Assembly (NCBI GenBank): GCA_021324635.1
Contig: JAJPIS010000078.1
Location: 1 to 54,990 of the forward strand
Length of the DNA: 54,990 nt
Direction: 5' to 3'
From: Gemmatimonadota bacterium
GTDB lineage: Bacteria > Gemmatimonadota > Gemmatimonadetes > Gemmatimonadales > Gemmatimonadaceae
The translations under genes were made by a program, and so were the position numbers. Below, piece after piece: positions 44,975 through 53,679 of this stretch. Positions within the stretch are counted from its first letter, which is position 1, and every line of letters begins with the position of its first letter. Below the pieces are notes generated by a model, which saw only the letters and a list, made by a program, of their open reading frames with translations, did not search any database and was not told where the DNA came from.

Positions 44975-45003
44975 TTGACCGCGTTCGCGGCGCCGATTAG
45001 GCT
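44975..45003 (+). promoter_or_regulatory. Sigma70-type promoter candidate for the small lipoprotein gene
   Basis: TTGACC and TAGGCT are separated by 17 bp. This is the best two-box promoter in the window. A GGAG ribosome binding site lies 6 nt before the ATG at 45033, so this gene is leadered. Confidence 0.5.
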
Positions 45004-45032
45004 TCCGCAAGGACAACGGACAGGAGCGGGCG

Positions 45033-45476
45033 ATGCACGGACGGATGCGTCGATGTGCGGGGATCGCGCGACTGCTCGGCGTCGGAGCCGCGGCCGGAGC
45101 CGCCGCCGGGTTGGCGGTCGCGTGCGGTAGCTCGACCGCACCGCAGAACAGCACCGGCCGGTATGTCGGCACGTACGCGTCCGACACGGTGATCGTCACG
45201 CAGGCCGGCGCGGCCCAGCCGATCGTCCTCGACTCGGCCCTCGGCGACACCGGGACCCTCACGCTCAAGCCGGACTCGTTCTACGCGACGTACCGCGGCC
45301 TGCTGCCGGTGCGCGACAGCGGCACGTTCACGATCGACGGGTCGGGGAAGTGGACGCTCGCCGGATCCTTCTTCAGCGGCTCGGGGACCGGCAAGCTGGT
45401 CGGGAACCGGCTCCAGCTCGACCTGACCGGAGGCCAGGCGGTGGGGGCGATTCACGCCGCCCTGACCAGGGAGTAG
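45033..45476 (+). CDS. Small lipoprotein of unknown function
   Basis: A 147-aa exported protein with an arginine-rich start, the hydrophobic run LLGVGAAAGAAAGLAVACGSS, and a lipobox ending in Cys32. The mature part is a small beta-rich domain with repeated strands (GRYVGTYASDTVIVTQ, GTLTLKPDSFYATYRG, GTFTIDGSGKWTLAG, TGKLVGNRLQLDLTG) like a beta-barrel or lipocalin-type lipoprotein. GGAG is 6 nt before the ATG. It ends 5 bp before the apparent start of the TonB-dependent receptor gene, so they are likely cotranscribed. No specific function is recognisable. Confidence 0.75.
   Translation: MHGRMRRCAGIARLLGVGAAAGAAAGLAVACGSSTAPQNSTGRYVGTYASDTVIVTQAGAAQPIVLDSALGDTGTLTLKPDSFYATYRGLLPVRDSGTFTIDGSGKWTLAGSFFSGSGTGKLVGNRLQLDLTGGQAVGAIHAALTRE
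45468..45473 (+). promoter_or_regulatory. Ribosome binding site (AGGGAG) of the TonB-dependent receptor
   Basis: AGGGAG lies inside the 3' end of the small lipoprotein gene, 8 nt before the ACG codon at 45482. That codon begins a perfect signal-peptide reading frame that has no ATG or GTG of its own. Confidence 0.5.
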
Positions 45477-45481
45477 CGGCG

Positions 45482-47689
45482 ACGCGCGAGCGCGCCCGGA
45501 CCTGCGGCCGGCTCGCCCGGACCGCTGCGTTGCTCATCGGCTCGTTCGCGTCCCTGGCGCGCGGGCAGGCGGACGGTGCGTCCGGGACGGTCGCCGGACG
45601 GGTAGTCGACAGCGCGACCGCGGCACCGGTCGCGGGTGCGACCGTGCTCGTGGAGTCCACGCTGCTGCGCGCCATCACCGACGACCGCGGCGCGTTCCGC
45701 ATCCGGGGCCTCGCGCCCGGCCGCTATGCCGTTCGGGTCGCGGCCATCGGCTTCGAGAGCCGCATCGCGCACGATGTGGTCGTGACGGCCGGCGGGATGA
45801 CACGTGCCGACGTCGCGCTCCGCCACGCGGTCGTGCAACTGTCCGAGGTCGCCGTGACGGCGAGCGGCGCCGCCGAGCGGCCCGGGGACGCGCCCGCGAG
45901 CGAGGCCGTGATGTCGCGCAGCGAGATCGTCTCGCGCAATGTGCTGACGGTCGATCAGGCACTGACGTACGTGCCGGGCGTGATCTTCAACAACGGCTCG
46001 CTCGACATCCGCGGCTCGACCGGCGTCGCGGGCGGGATCGGCAGCCGCGTCATGGTGATGCTCGACGGCCATCCGGTCCTGTCGGGTGACGGCGAAGCGG
46101 TGGACTTCAGCACGCTCCCGCTCCTCGACGTCGAGCGCCTCGAGGTCGTCAAGGGCGGCTACTCCGCTCTCTATGGCAGCAACGCGCTCGGCGGCGTGGT
46201 CAATGTGATCACGCGCCCCATCGGGGACCAGCCGTCGACGGCGGTCGACCTTCACTACGGCCACTACTACGTGCCCGGCCGGTATCGGTTCACCGATCAC
46301 GGGCTGGGATACGACGGGTTGGAGCTCGAGCGCTCGCAGCGCCTGAGCCCCACGATCGCCGCCCGGCTCTCGCTCGATCGCGAGTTCAACAGCGGCTACG
46401 AGCAGGACAACGGCTCCGACCGCTGGCTCGGATACACCAGGGTCGACGCCGACCCCGAGGGGCGGCACCCGGGCTCGTTCTACGCGATCTACAAGTGGGA
46501 GAAGGACGGCAACTTCCTCGGCTGGCTCGACGCCCACCATCCGTACCAGGTCCCGCCGAGTCAGCTGAACGACCGCTCGGTCGCGGCGCGCGTGAGCCTC
46601 GGCGGCACCCTCTCGCCGGTGGCCGGCGCAAGCCGGCGGGTCGAGCTCAATCCGTACCTGGACTACAATCTCGACCGCGACACGTTTCCGAGCGACACCG
46701 TCAATCCGTCGAAGTACCACCGCTCGACGCGCGTCGGGACACGCGGTCAGTGGTCGATCCTCCCGGGCGGGTCCCACCACTCGCTCGTGCTGGGCGCGGA
46801 TGTCGCCGGGACGTTCGTGGAGAGTGACGAGCTCTCCAACCATCAGCTCGGGGACGCCGGCGTCTACGTGCAGGACCAGGCGCCGCTCGGGCGACGGGCC
46901 GCGGTCGTCGGTGGGCTGCGCTACGACTGGCACGATGTCGCCGGCGCGAGCGCCCAGGGGAGCGTGAGTCCCAAGCTCGGCGTCGTGGTCCATCCGACGA
47001 GCGACCTCAGCACGCGGATCTCGATCGGGCACGGGTATCGGGCGCCGAGCGTGATCGAGGAATTCACGCGCGCGTACGAGGACGGCTACAATCTCGTCCC
47101 CAACCCGTCGCTCCGCGGCGAGACCTCGTGGTCGGCGGAGGTCGGCGCCACCGACCATCTGACATCCTGGTTCTGGCTCGATGGCGCGATGTATCAGACG
47201 GAGTACTGGGGGCTGATCGGCCCCACCCTCGCAGGACCCCCGCTCCCCGGCTCTACCCTCCCGCCCGTGCAGTTTCGGAACGTGACCCGGGCGCGCATCC
47301 GCGGGCTCGACCTGGCGGCCCGGGCGACGGTCGTCCCCCGACTCGTGTCGACGGCGGTCAACTACACGCTGCTCGACCCCGAGGATCTGACCGCGCGCGC
47401 CTGGCTGCCGTATCGCTCGCGCCACAACCTCACCGGCTCCCTCGACCTGCTCGGGGGCCTCTGCGGCGTCGACCTGCACTTCCGTAGTCGGGTCGAGCAG
47501 GTCCTCGTCTACGCCGCCGATCCGCGCGCCGACATCACCTTGTTCGACCTCCGCCTGGGCTACCGCGTGCTGGGGACGCTGCTCCAGGCCAAGGTCGTGA
47601 ACGTCTTTCAGCAGCAGTACGTCGACGTGCAGGAGCGCATCCCCGGACAGCCCCGGACGATCTTCCTCTCCGCCCTCCGGTATTTCTGA
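45482..47689 (+). CDS. TonB-dependent outer-membrane receptor
   Basis: A 735-aa ligand-gated outer-membrane porin. The signal peptide is RERARTCGRLARTAALLIGSFASLARGQA. A carboxypeptidase-regulatory-like domain follows (SGTVAGRVVDSATAAPVAGATVLV to about residue 120), then the plug (VDQALTYVPGVIFN through LEVVKGGYSALYGSNALGGVVNVIT), then a 22-strand-type barrel ending in the C-terminal aromatic FLSALRYF. No ATG or GTG opens the signal peptide: the frame reads ACG at 45482 with AGGGAG 8 nt upstream. Alternatives are GTG 45350 (overlapping the lipoprotein by 127 bp) or TTG 45530 (cutting the signal). The ligand is unknown; TonB and ExbBD are not in the window. Confidence 0.82.
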   Translation, partial: TRERARTCGRLARTAALLIGSFASLARGQADGASGTVAGRVVDSATAAPVAGATVLVESTLLRAITDDRGAFRIRGLAPGRYAVRVAAIGFESRIAHDVVVTAGGMTRADVALRHAVVQLSEVAVTASGAAERPGDAPASEAVMSRSEIVSRNVLTVDQALTYVPGVIFNNGSLDIRGSTGVAGGIGSRVMVMLDGHPVLSGDGEAVDFSTLPLLDVERLEVVKGGYSALYGSNALGGVVNVITRPIGDQPSTAVDLHYGHYYVPGRYRFTDHGLGYDGLELERSQRLSPTIAARLSLDREFNSGYEQDNGSDRWLGYTRVDADPEGRHPGSFYAIYKWEKDGNFLGWLDAHHPYQVPPSQLNDRSVAARVSLGGTLSPVAGASRRVELNPYLDYNLDRDTFPSDTVNPSKYHRSTRVGTRGQWSILPGGSHHSLVLGADVAGTFVESDELSNHQLGDAGVYVQDQAPLGRRAAVVGGLRYDWHDVAGASAQGSVSPKLGVVVHPTSDLSTRISIGHGYRAPSVIEEFTRAYEDGYNLVPNPSLRGETSWSAEVGATDHLTSWFWLDGAMYQTEYWGLIGPTLAGPPLPGSTLPPVQFRNVTRARIRGLDLAARATVVPRLVSTAVNYTLLDPEDLTARAWLPYRSRHNLTGSLDLLGGLCGVDLHFRSRVEQVLVYAADPRADITLFDLRLGYRVLGTLLQAKVVNVFQQQYVDVQERIPGQPRTIFLSALRYF

Positions 47690-47720
47690 TCTGCCGAGGG
47701 GCGTCAGCCGATGCGCATCA

Positions 47721-48602
47721 TCAGAAGATGTGCACGTTGATGTACCGCTTCGGGTTGCGGCGCAGGTCGGCGGTGAGCGAATCGAGCCGCGCCAGCACGG
47801 CTTGCAGGTTGTTGTAGACGGCGGGGTCGTTGACGAATTTCCCGACCGTCCCGCCCCCGCTGTCGACCTTGACGAGCACCGCGTCCAGTTGGCTCGTGGC
47901 CCGCTCGAGGTTGTTCGTGAGATCCGACATGTTGGCGGTCGTCGTCTTGAGGTTCTTGACGGCGGAGTCGACCGTTGCCGAGTCGATCGCGCTGACGGTG
48001 CGACTGAGCGAGCGCATCGTCCGGTCGAGGTACCGCGACTGGGCGGCGGCGATGCCCGACAGTTGGACGACGAGCGCGTTCGCGCTCTCCAGCGTCTTGC
48101 GGAGGTCGGCGATCCCGCCCCCCTGCACCATCTCGACCTGCACGACCCGCGCGACGTCGCCCAGCCGCGTGCTGGCCGAATCGGCGCGCGCGAGCAGTTG
48201 GGCCATCGTCGGGGCGGGCTTCCCGGCGGGCACGGTGTCCCGCGGCGGGATGTACGAGGTCGTGGGGCGCGAGGGGCGGAGCGCCACGTCGACGTCGCCG
48301 AAGAAGCCGTTCGGCTCGATCGAGGCGGTCGTCCCCTCGGGGATGCGGAACTGCTTCCGGATCCGCATCTCGACCACGAGGGTGCCGTCGGTGCGAAGGT
48401 CGACGGCGCTCACGAAACCGACATCGACGCCGGTGAGGAAGACCGTCTGCCCCTGCTTGATGCCGGAGCCCCACGGCAGGCGGACGTACATGGGGTAGCC
48501 GCCCTGGAGCCCGCCCCGGACGAGCCAGAGCGTGCCCACGACGAGCACGACGAACGCGGCCGTGATGACGGCCCCGACGAGAATGTTGTCCCGAGGTCTC
48601 AT
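47721..48602 (-). CDS. mlaD: MlaD/Mce-family lipid-transport substrate-binding protein
   Basis: A 293-aa protein anchored by one N-terminal helix (LVGAVITAAFVVLVVGTLWLV), followed by a single MCE domain (residues 35-120: MYVRLPWGSGIKQGQTVFLTGVDVGFVSAV, ASIEPNGFFGDVDVAL) and a long helical C-terminal part with LAQLLARADSAST and ANMSDLTNNLERATSQL, typical of coiled pores in Mce proteins. It binds phospholipids in the periplasm between inner-membrane MlaE and outer-membrane partners. The ATG overlaps the mlaE stop by 4 bp. No ATPase (MlaF), MlaC or MlaB gene is adjacent. Confidence 0.88.
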   Translation of the reverse strand: MRPRDNILVGAVITAAFVVLVVGTLWLVRGGLQGGYPMYVRLPWGSGIKQGQTVFLTGVDVGFVSAVDLRTDGTLVVEMRIRKQFRIPEGTTASIEPNGFFGDVDVALRPSRPTTSYIPPRDTVPAGKPAPTMAQLLARADSASTRLGDVARVVQVEMVQGGGIADLRKTLESANALVVQLSGIAAAQSRYLDRTMRSLSRTVSAIDSATVDSAVKNLKTTTANMSDLTNNLERATSQLDAVLVKVDSGGGTVGKFVNDPAVYNNLQAVLARLDSLTADLRRNPKRYINVHIF

Positions 48603-49417
48603 GCTTGGAGATAGGGGGCCAGGACGGCGGCCGTGAGCGCGTCGAGCACGAGGATCCAGATGGACGCGATGACCACCGCCCGGGCGGTCGATCGGCCGAC
48701 GCCTTCCGCGCCGGCACCCGTCACGTAGCCCTCGTAGGAGCAGAGGAACGAGATCGCGCCACCGAACATGAGGGCCTTGAGCAGGCTGTAGAACACCTGG
48801 AACTGGCTGAAGCCCAGCCGCAGCCCAGCGCGGAAGTCGAATGTATGCACATCCGTCACGATCACGGAGGTGAGGAACGAGAAGCCGATGCCGATCACGT
48901 CGGCGTACACGGTGAGCACGGGCAGCATGATCAGCCCGGCGATGATGCGGGGGACGACCAGGTAGGCCACCGGATCGAAGGCGAGGGTCTCGAGCGCGTC
49001 GATCTGCTCGGTCACCCGCATCGTCCCGATCTCGGCGGTCATCTGCGCGCCAACGCGGCCGGCGAGCACGAGGCCGGTGAGGAGCGGCCCGAGCTCGAGG
49101 ATCACCATCTGCCGGGCGATCAGCCCGATCACCGACAGCTGGATGCCGGGGAAGAGCTGGTAGCGCGTCTGGAGCGCGATCACGCTGCCAATGAAGGCGG
49201 CGACGAGCGAGGCGAGCGGGAGCGAGTCGACGCCGATCGCCCGCATCTGCTTGACGACTTCCGGGAGATACGTCCCGGGCTCACCGAGCGCGCGGAGGAT
49301 CTCGCGGAGGAAGTACCCCCGCGCCCCCACCCCGTTGAAGAACTCGAGGATCGGGCGGGCGATCACGTCCCAGGCGCGGCGGAAGGCCCCGCCCTCGGGC
49401 AGGGCCGTCGCCGTCAC
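48599..49417 (-). CDS. mlaE: MlaE-family phospholipid-transport permease
   Basis: A 272-aa inner-membrane permease of the MlaE/YrbE family with family segments GEPGTYLPEVVKQMRAIGVDSLPLASLVAAFIGSVIALQTRYQL, ELGPLLTGLVLAGRVGAQMTAEIGTMRVTEQIDALETLAFDPVAYLVVPRI and GYVTGAGAEGVGRSTARAVV. The GTG start overlaps the lptG stop as GTGA, so it is coupled to LPS transport genes. The usual MlaF ATPase is not between mlaE and mlaD; it must be elsewhere or shared. Confidence 0.9.
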   Translation of the reverse strand: MTATALPEGGAFRRAWDVIARPILEFFNGVGARGYFLREILRALGEPGTYLPEVVKQMRAIGVDSLPLASLVAAFIGSVIALQTRYQLFPGIQLSVIGLIARQMVILELGPLLTGLVLAGRVGAQMTAEIGTMRVTEQIDALETLAFDPVAYLVVPRIIAGLIMLPVLTVYADVIGIGFSFLTSVIVTDVHTFDFRAGLRLGFSQFQVFYSLLKALMFGGAISFLCSYEGYVTGAGAEGVGRSTARAVVIASIWILVLDALTAAVLAPYLQA

Positions 49418-50616
49418 GTCCGCACCCGTGTCAGCAGATATCCGCCGGCGACGGTGAACAGGACGTTCGGGATCCACGCGGCGAGATACGGCGGGATGAG
49501 CCCCTTGGCGCCGATCGCCTTCGTGAGCTGGATGAGCATCAGGAAGAGAACGGTCGTGGCGAGGCTGATGGCAATGCCGTACGCCGCGCCGCCGCGTTGC
49601 GTGCTGGTCGCGAGCGGTGCGCCGAAGAGGGCGATGATGATGCAGGTGACCGGCACCGCGATCTTCTGCGCCAGCTCGACTTTGAGCTCATCGGCGTTCC
49701 CGCCGGATCGCTCCAGCGCCACGATGAAGCGCCGCAGCTCCTCGAACCGCATGTCCTCCGGGTTCTTGGGCGCGGCCATCAGCTCGACCGGCGCCTCGCG
49801 CAGGTGGTTGTCCCGCGCCGAGTCGAACTGGAGCGCGAAGTCGTTGATACTGTCGGGCACGATGTGCAACACGCCCTTGGCGAGCGTCCAGCCGTGGCGT
49901 GCGTGCCAGGCCCCGGTCTGAGCCGCCAGGATGTAGGTCGGGTATGCGGGTCCGACGCCCCGGCGCTCGACTTCCACGGCGTTCATCGTCCCTCGGCCCG
50001 CGTCGAGGGCCGCGACCTTGTAGACCCGTCCCTCCTCGGCGGCGTACGCGAAGTTGTATCGCTCGTTGCCGCCCCGGAACTGCTGCTCCTCGAGCAACGA
50101 GTCGTGCTTGGCGTTGGTGACCGGGGCCAGCTCGCCGATCCCGAGCCCCAGCACGGCCGCCAGGCAGGCGGCGAAGAACACGGGCGCGGTCATGCGATAG
50201 AAGCTGATCCCCGACGCCTTGGCGGCCGTGATCTCGGAGTGCCGGGTGAAGGCGCCGATCGAGAAGACCGTGGCGAAGAGGACGGCCGCCGGCAGCACGA
50301 GGAACATCGACCCCGGCACCCAGTACAGGTAGCTGAGGGCGATCCGACCGGGCGGGATGTTGCGCTGGAGGTAGACCTGAAGGTGGTCGGTCAGGTCGAT
50401 CACGATGACGAGCACCGGGAACCCGATCGCCGTCGTCGCGAAGATCTTCACCCACTCCCAGAAGACGTACCGGTCGAGCGGCCCGATCGTGAACCGTGTC
50501 CGGCTCTCCTCGACGCCCCGGCGCCGCCGGTCGGACGGGGTCGCCGCCCGGCCGCTGCGCCCGGTGCCCGGCGTCGATGCCTCGCGCGGCGGCCGGATGG
50601 TGACGACGCTCGCCAT
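49414..50616 (-). CDS. lptG: LptF/LptG-family LPS-export permease (LptG)
   Basis: A 400-aa permease of the LptB2FG complex that extracts lipopolysaccharide from the inner membrane. Membrane segments at both ends flank a periplasmic beta-jellyroll: RYVFWEWVKIFATTAIGFPVLVIVID, FSIGAFTRHSEITAAKASGISFYRM (the coupling segment that contacts LptB) and EELRRFIVALERSGG, IAVPVTCIIIALFGAPLATSTQRGG. The ATG overlaps the lptF stop by one base (TGATG). The name LptG rests on order after lptF. An N-terminal tail of about 40 polar residues precedes the first helix. Confidence 0.85.
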   Translation of the reverse strand: MASVVTIRPPREASTPGTGRSGRAATPSDRRRRGVEESRTRFTIGPLDRYVFWEWVKIFATTAIGFPVLVIVIDLTDHLQVYLQRNIPPGRIALSYLYWVPGSMFLVLPAAVLFATVFSIGAFTRHSEITAAKASGISFYRMTAPVFFAACLAAVLGLGIGELAPVTNAKHDSLLEEQQFRGGNERYNFAYAAEEGRVYKVAALDAGRGTMNAVEVERRGVGPAYPTYILAAQTGAWHARHGWTLAKGVLHIVPDSINDFALQFDSARDNHLREAPVELMAAPKNPEDMRFEELRRFIVALERSGGNADELKVELAQKIAVPVTCIIIALFGAPLATSTQRGGAAYGIAISLATTVLFLMLIQLTKAIGAKGLIPPYLAAWIPNVLFTVAGGYLLTRVRT

Positions 50617-52373
50617 CAGCCGATCGGCTCGGGATGAACGGTCGCCCGCCCCGGCCCCGCCGAGCTCTGAGCGACGCCGGCGCGGCGCCGGCCGTGCGGC
50701 CGCAGCCGGCCGACCCACCCCCGGATGGCATCCCGGATCTCGCCGAGATCACCCCCCCGCGCCGTGCTCCCGGCGCGCCCGACCCGTGCGAGCAGCACGA
50801 GCCCGACGGCGGCGAACAGGACGTTCGAGCACCACATGGCCCAGAACGGCGAGACGGTGCCGTTCTGCGCCAGCGGCTCGCCGGCGATCAACCCCACGTA
50901 GTACAGCCCGAAGACGGCAAAGCTCACCCCGATCACGAGTCCGACGCCCCCCCGCGGAAATCGCAGGGCAATCGGCGCGCCGAGCAGCACGAACACGGCG
51001 CACGCCACCGCGAGGGCGAACTTCTTGTGGATCTCGACGTCGTATGTATAGTCCGTCCGCTTGTTGTCGATCATCCTGGCCTGGGCGGCGTCCACGCTCG
51101 CGCTCAGGGTATTGAGGGTCACGGCGGCCGCGGCCGGTTGCACCAGGGTCGACGATGGCAGCGACCGCACCGCGACATCGGCCTCGGCGGCACGCGCCGC
51201 CGCCTGTGCGGCGAGGCTCGCCCCGACCGGGAGCGACGGCTGCGGGACCCCACCGCTCGAGGGCGGCGCCGCGCCGGCGCTCGGCGCCTGCCCGGCCGCC
51301 GCGGGCGCCGGGGAGGGCGGGCTCGGTGGGTGCTGCTGGAGGACAAAGGGCGCCGGTGCGTCCGATTGGGCCGGGGCGTTGATCTGCGGATCGATGCGAC
51401 TCAGCGCGTCACAGTACACGCGGCCCAACCCCGGCGGGGGCACGAAGGGATGCCCCGGCGACCCGGGTGGCGGCGGCTGGCGCGCCGAGCGGCCGGTCGC
51501 GGCGACCCGCACCGCATTCACCAGGTCGTAGCGGATCTCCTGCCGCGTCTCGGCGTCCACCCGCTGCGCGTCCGCCAGCACGTGCTGCATCTCGCAGACC
51601 GACATCTCGCGCTCGCTCTTGTACGTATCGTTCGTCGAGCGCGTGAGCGTGTTGCCGACGCCGCGCACGCGGACGCGGTTCTCGATGTAGTAGATCCGCT
51701 GCAGCTCGGCCGGATTCGCCTTCTGGACCTCCTGGATCGATCCGTTGTATAGCAGCAGTTGGAGGTCGCCGGCCGGCGTGAGCGCCATCGTGCCGCTGTC
51801 GGCGAAGATCGTGCGCCGCCGCGTGGGGTCGCCGAGGTCGTAGATCACGACCTCGCGCATCCGGTCGGACGCCTCATCGAGGTGGCCGGCGCGGAGGTAG
51901 AGCTTCCCCGGCGACACCTCGTTGATGACCTGAGGTCGGAGTGCGAACGTGGGCTTCTTGCGCGCGATGTCTTCCATGAGCGTCCGCAGCCGATGATTGG
52001 CGCGCGGGAGCGCCTGGTCGTTGAAGGCGACCATGAACACGGAGAGCCCGGTGGCCGCGATCAGCACCGGGACGAGCAGCCGCGCGAGGCCGATCCCGCT
52101 CGCCTTGAGGGCCGTGATCTCGTTCTCGGCCGCCAGCCGGCTGAAGGCGTAGAGCACCGACACCAGGACGGCCATCGGGAGCGTCATGGCGAACGTGAAC
52201 GGGATGGAGAGCCCCACGAACTCGCCGATCACGCTCCAGGGCAGTCCCTTACCCACCAGTTGGCCAATGTTCTTGGCGATGTAATTGAGCAGGAGGAGCG
52301 AGGTGAGCGCCGTCAGGGCGAACACCAGCGGTCCCAGGTGCTCTCGCAGCGCGTATTTGCTGAGTATCTTCAC
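50616..52373 (-). CDS. lptF: LptF/LptG-family LPS-export permease (LptF) with a long periplasmic insert
   Basis: A 585-aa permease against about 360-400 usually. The core is typical: VKILSKYALREHLGPLVFALTALTSLLLLNYI at the start, FSRLAAENEITALKASGIGLARLLVPVLI as coupling segment, and KKFALAVACAVFVLLGAPIALRFPRGGVGLVIG at the end. Residues about 295-405 are an inserted Pro/Ala/Ser-rich stretch (QPPPPGSPGHPFVPPPG...) located between jellyroll and last helices, so outside the membrane. The GTG at 52373 is chosen because relatives begin Met-Lys-Ile-Leu. It heads the lptF-lptG-mlaE-mlaD operon and is divergent from the M28 peptidase gene. Confidence 0.88.
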   Translation of the reverse strand: MKILSKYALREHLGPLVFALTALTSLLLLNYIAKNIGQLVGKGLPWSVIGEFVGLSIPFTFAMTLPMAVLVSVLYAFSRLAAENEITALKASGIGLARLLVPVLIAATGLSVFMVAFNDQALPRANHRLRTLMEDIARKKPTFALRPQVINEVSPGKLYLRAGHLDEASDRMREVVIYDLGDPTRRRTIFADSGTMALTPAGDLQLLLYNGSIQEVQKANPAELQRIYYIENRVRVRGVGNTLTRSTNDTYKSEREMSVCEMQHVLADAQRVDAETRQEIRYDLVNAVRVAATGRSARQPPPPGSPGHPFVPPPGLGRVYCDALSRIDPQINAPAQSDAPAPFVLQQHPPSPPSPAPAAAGQAPSAGAAPPSSGGVPQPSLPVGASLAAQAAARAAEADVAVRSLPSSTLVQPAAAAVTLNTLSASVDAAQARMIDNKRTDYTYDVEIHKKFALAVACAVFVLLGAPIALRFPRGGVGLVIGVSFAVFGLYYVGLIAGEPLAQNGTVSPFWAMWCSNVLFAAVGLVLLARVGRAGSTARGGDLGEIRDAIRGWVGRLRPHGRRRAGVAQSSAGPGRATVHPEPIG

Positions 52374-52507
52374 TGTCTGAAATTCCGCCCGGTCCGGGAC
52401 CAAATTCAAGGCCGAGTGGCGATCGTGCTCGCGGCGGACGGGGAGTGATCCCGCACCTCGTGCCGCGCGGCTCGTCCCCCGTGCCGCCGTCCGTTGCCCA
52501 TCGCCCC

Positions 52508-53422
52508 GTGAAGCTGTCCGTTCTCGTGCCCGCTCTCGCTGCCTGTGCGCTCCTCTCCGCCGTGGGCTGTCACGACAGCGGCCGCCCGCGGACGGCCTTC
52601 GATGGCCAGGCGGCCCTCGGCTACGTGAAGACGCAACTCGACTTTGGCACCCGCGTCCCCGGCACGCCCGGCGCGCAGCGCTGCGGCGACTGGATCGTCG
52701 CCCAGATGCGGCAGCGGGCCGACACGGTCATCGTGCAGAGTTGGAACCACACGACGGTCACCGGGACCGTCCTGCCGCTCCGCAATGTGCTCGCCCGATA
52801 CCGCCCCACCGCCACCGACCGGGTCCTGTACGTCACCCACTGGGACACGCGCCCGGTCTCCGATGAAGCGCGCGATCCGGCCCAGCGCCGGCTGCCGATG
52901 CCGGGCGCCAACGACGGGGCGTCGGGCGTGGCGCTCTTCATCGCCCTGGGCGATGTGCTCCGGAAGACGCCGCCGACGGTGGGCGTCGACCTCCTCTTCG
53001 TCGACGGCGAGGATTACGGGGACTTCCCGAAGAACGAGGACGTGCTGATCGGGTCGACCTATTTCGCGTCGCATCTCCCCTCGCCAGGATACCATCCACT
53101 GTACGGCGTGCTCTGGGACATGATCGGTGACCGGGACCTGGAGATCTACGAGGAGGGGAACTCGCTCCAGCACGCCCCGGAAGTCGTGCACCGGGTCTGG
53201 ACCGAGGCGGCCGACCTGGGCTACGGCCGGTCCTTCATCCCACAGTACGGGTACACCCTCACGGACGATCATGTGCCCCTGCTCAAGGCGGGGCTCCGCG
53301 TCATCGACGTGATCGACTACGACTACCCGCCCCACCACACGCCCCAGGACACCTTCGACAAGGTATCCGCCCAGTCGCTCCAGATCGTCGGCGACGTGGC
53401 CACGGCGCTCCTCACGGGGTAG
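52508..53422 (+). CDS. M28-family metallopeptidase lipoprotein (glutaminyl cyclase-like)
   Basis: A 304-aa exported zinc hydrolase. The GTG at 52508 opens a signal peptide with lipobox LLSAVGC (Cys20), so it is probably a lipoprotein; a longer frame from a GTG at 52445 would bury the signal. Metal-site segments of the M28/glutaminyl-cyclase fold are VTHWDTRPVS, PGANDGASGVALF, FVDGEDYGDF, DMIGDRDLEI and the His in HHTPQDTFD. The sequence resembles bacterial glutaminyl-peptide cyclotransferases of the single-zinc M28 type; activity against peptides or N-terminal glutamine cannot be decided. It stands alone, followed by a 257-bp gap. Confidence 0.85.
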   Translation: MKLSVLVPALAACALLSAVGCHDSGRPRTAFDGQAALGYVKTQLDFGTRVPGTPGAQRCGDWIVAQMRQRADTVIVQSWNHTTVTGTVLPLRNVLARYRPTATDRVLYVTHWDTRPVSDEARDPAQRRLPMPGANDGASGVALFIALGDVLRKTPPTVGVDLLFVDGEDYGDFPKNEDVLIGSTYFASHLPSPGYHPLYGVLWDMIGDRDLEIYEEGNSLQHAPEVVHRVWTEAADLGYGRSFIPQYGYTLTDDHVPLLKAGLRVIDVIDYDYPPHHTPQDTFDKVSAQSLQIVGDVATALLTG

Positions 53423-53449
53423 CGACCGCGCCGGATCTCACGACCGACC

Positions 53450-53474
53450 GATCCCGTCGATCGCGGCCGGGATC
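53450..53474 (+). terminator. Possible hairpin after the M28 peptidase gene
   Basis: GATCCCG and CGGGATC are separated by 11 nt, 27 bp after the stop. An alternative pairing (CCGGATC at 53431 with GATCCGG at 53471) overlaps it. No T-run. The rest of the 257-bp gap to the pilB-like gene shows nothing else. Confidence 0.3.
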
Positions 53475-53679
53475 CGGCTGACCCCGATTCCCGAACGAGG
53501 GCCGAATCTCACCGGGCCCGGCGGTGACGATTCGCCGCGTGGCGGCGTCCTCCACACGTGCCGCGCGCCCCCCGCCGCCCCGCCGCTCGCCCGTCCCCCG
53601 CCTCGGACTCCCTGGCTCCCCTCCCTGGTCGGCCGGCCGCGCGGGCGGACCGCGCGTCGACCGTCGTTCTGACCCGCGC

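Noticed and set aside
47690-47735. Terminator between the TonB receptor and mlaD
   Set aside because: Only a six-base complement (TTCTGA and TCAGAA) about 40 bp apart is visible, too weak to call.
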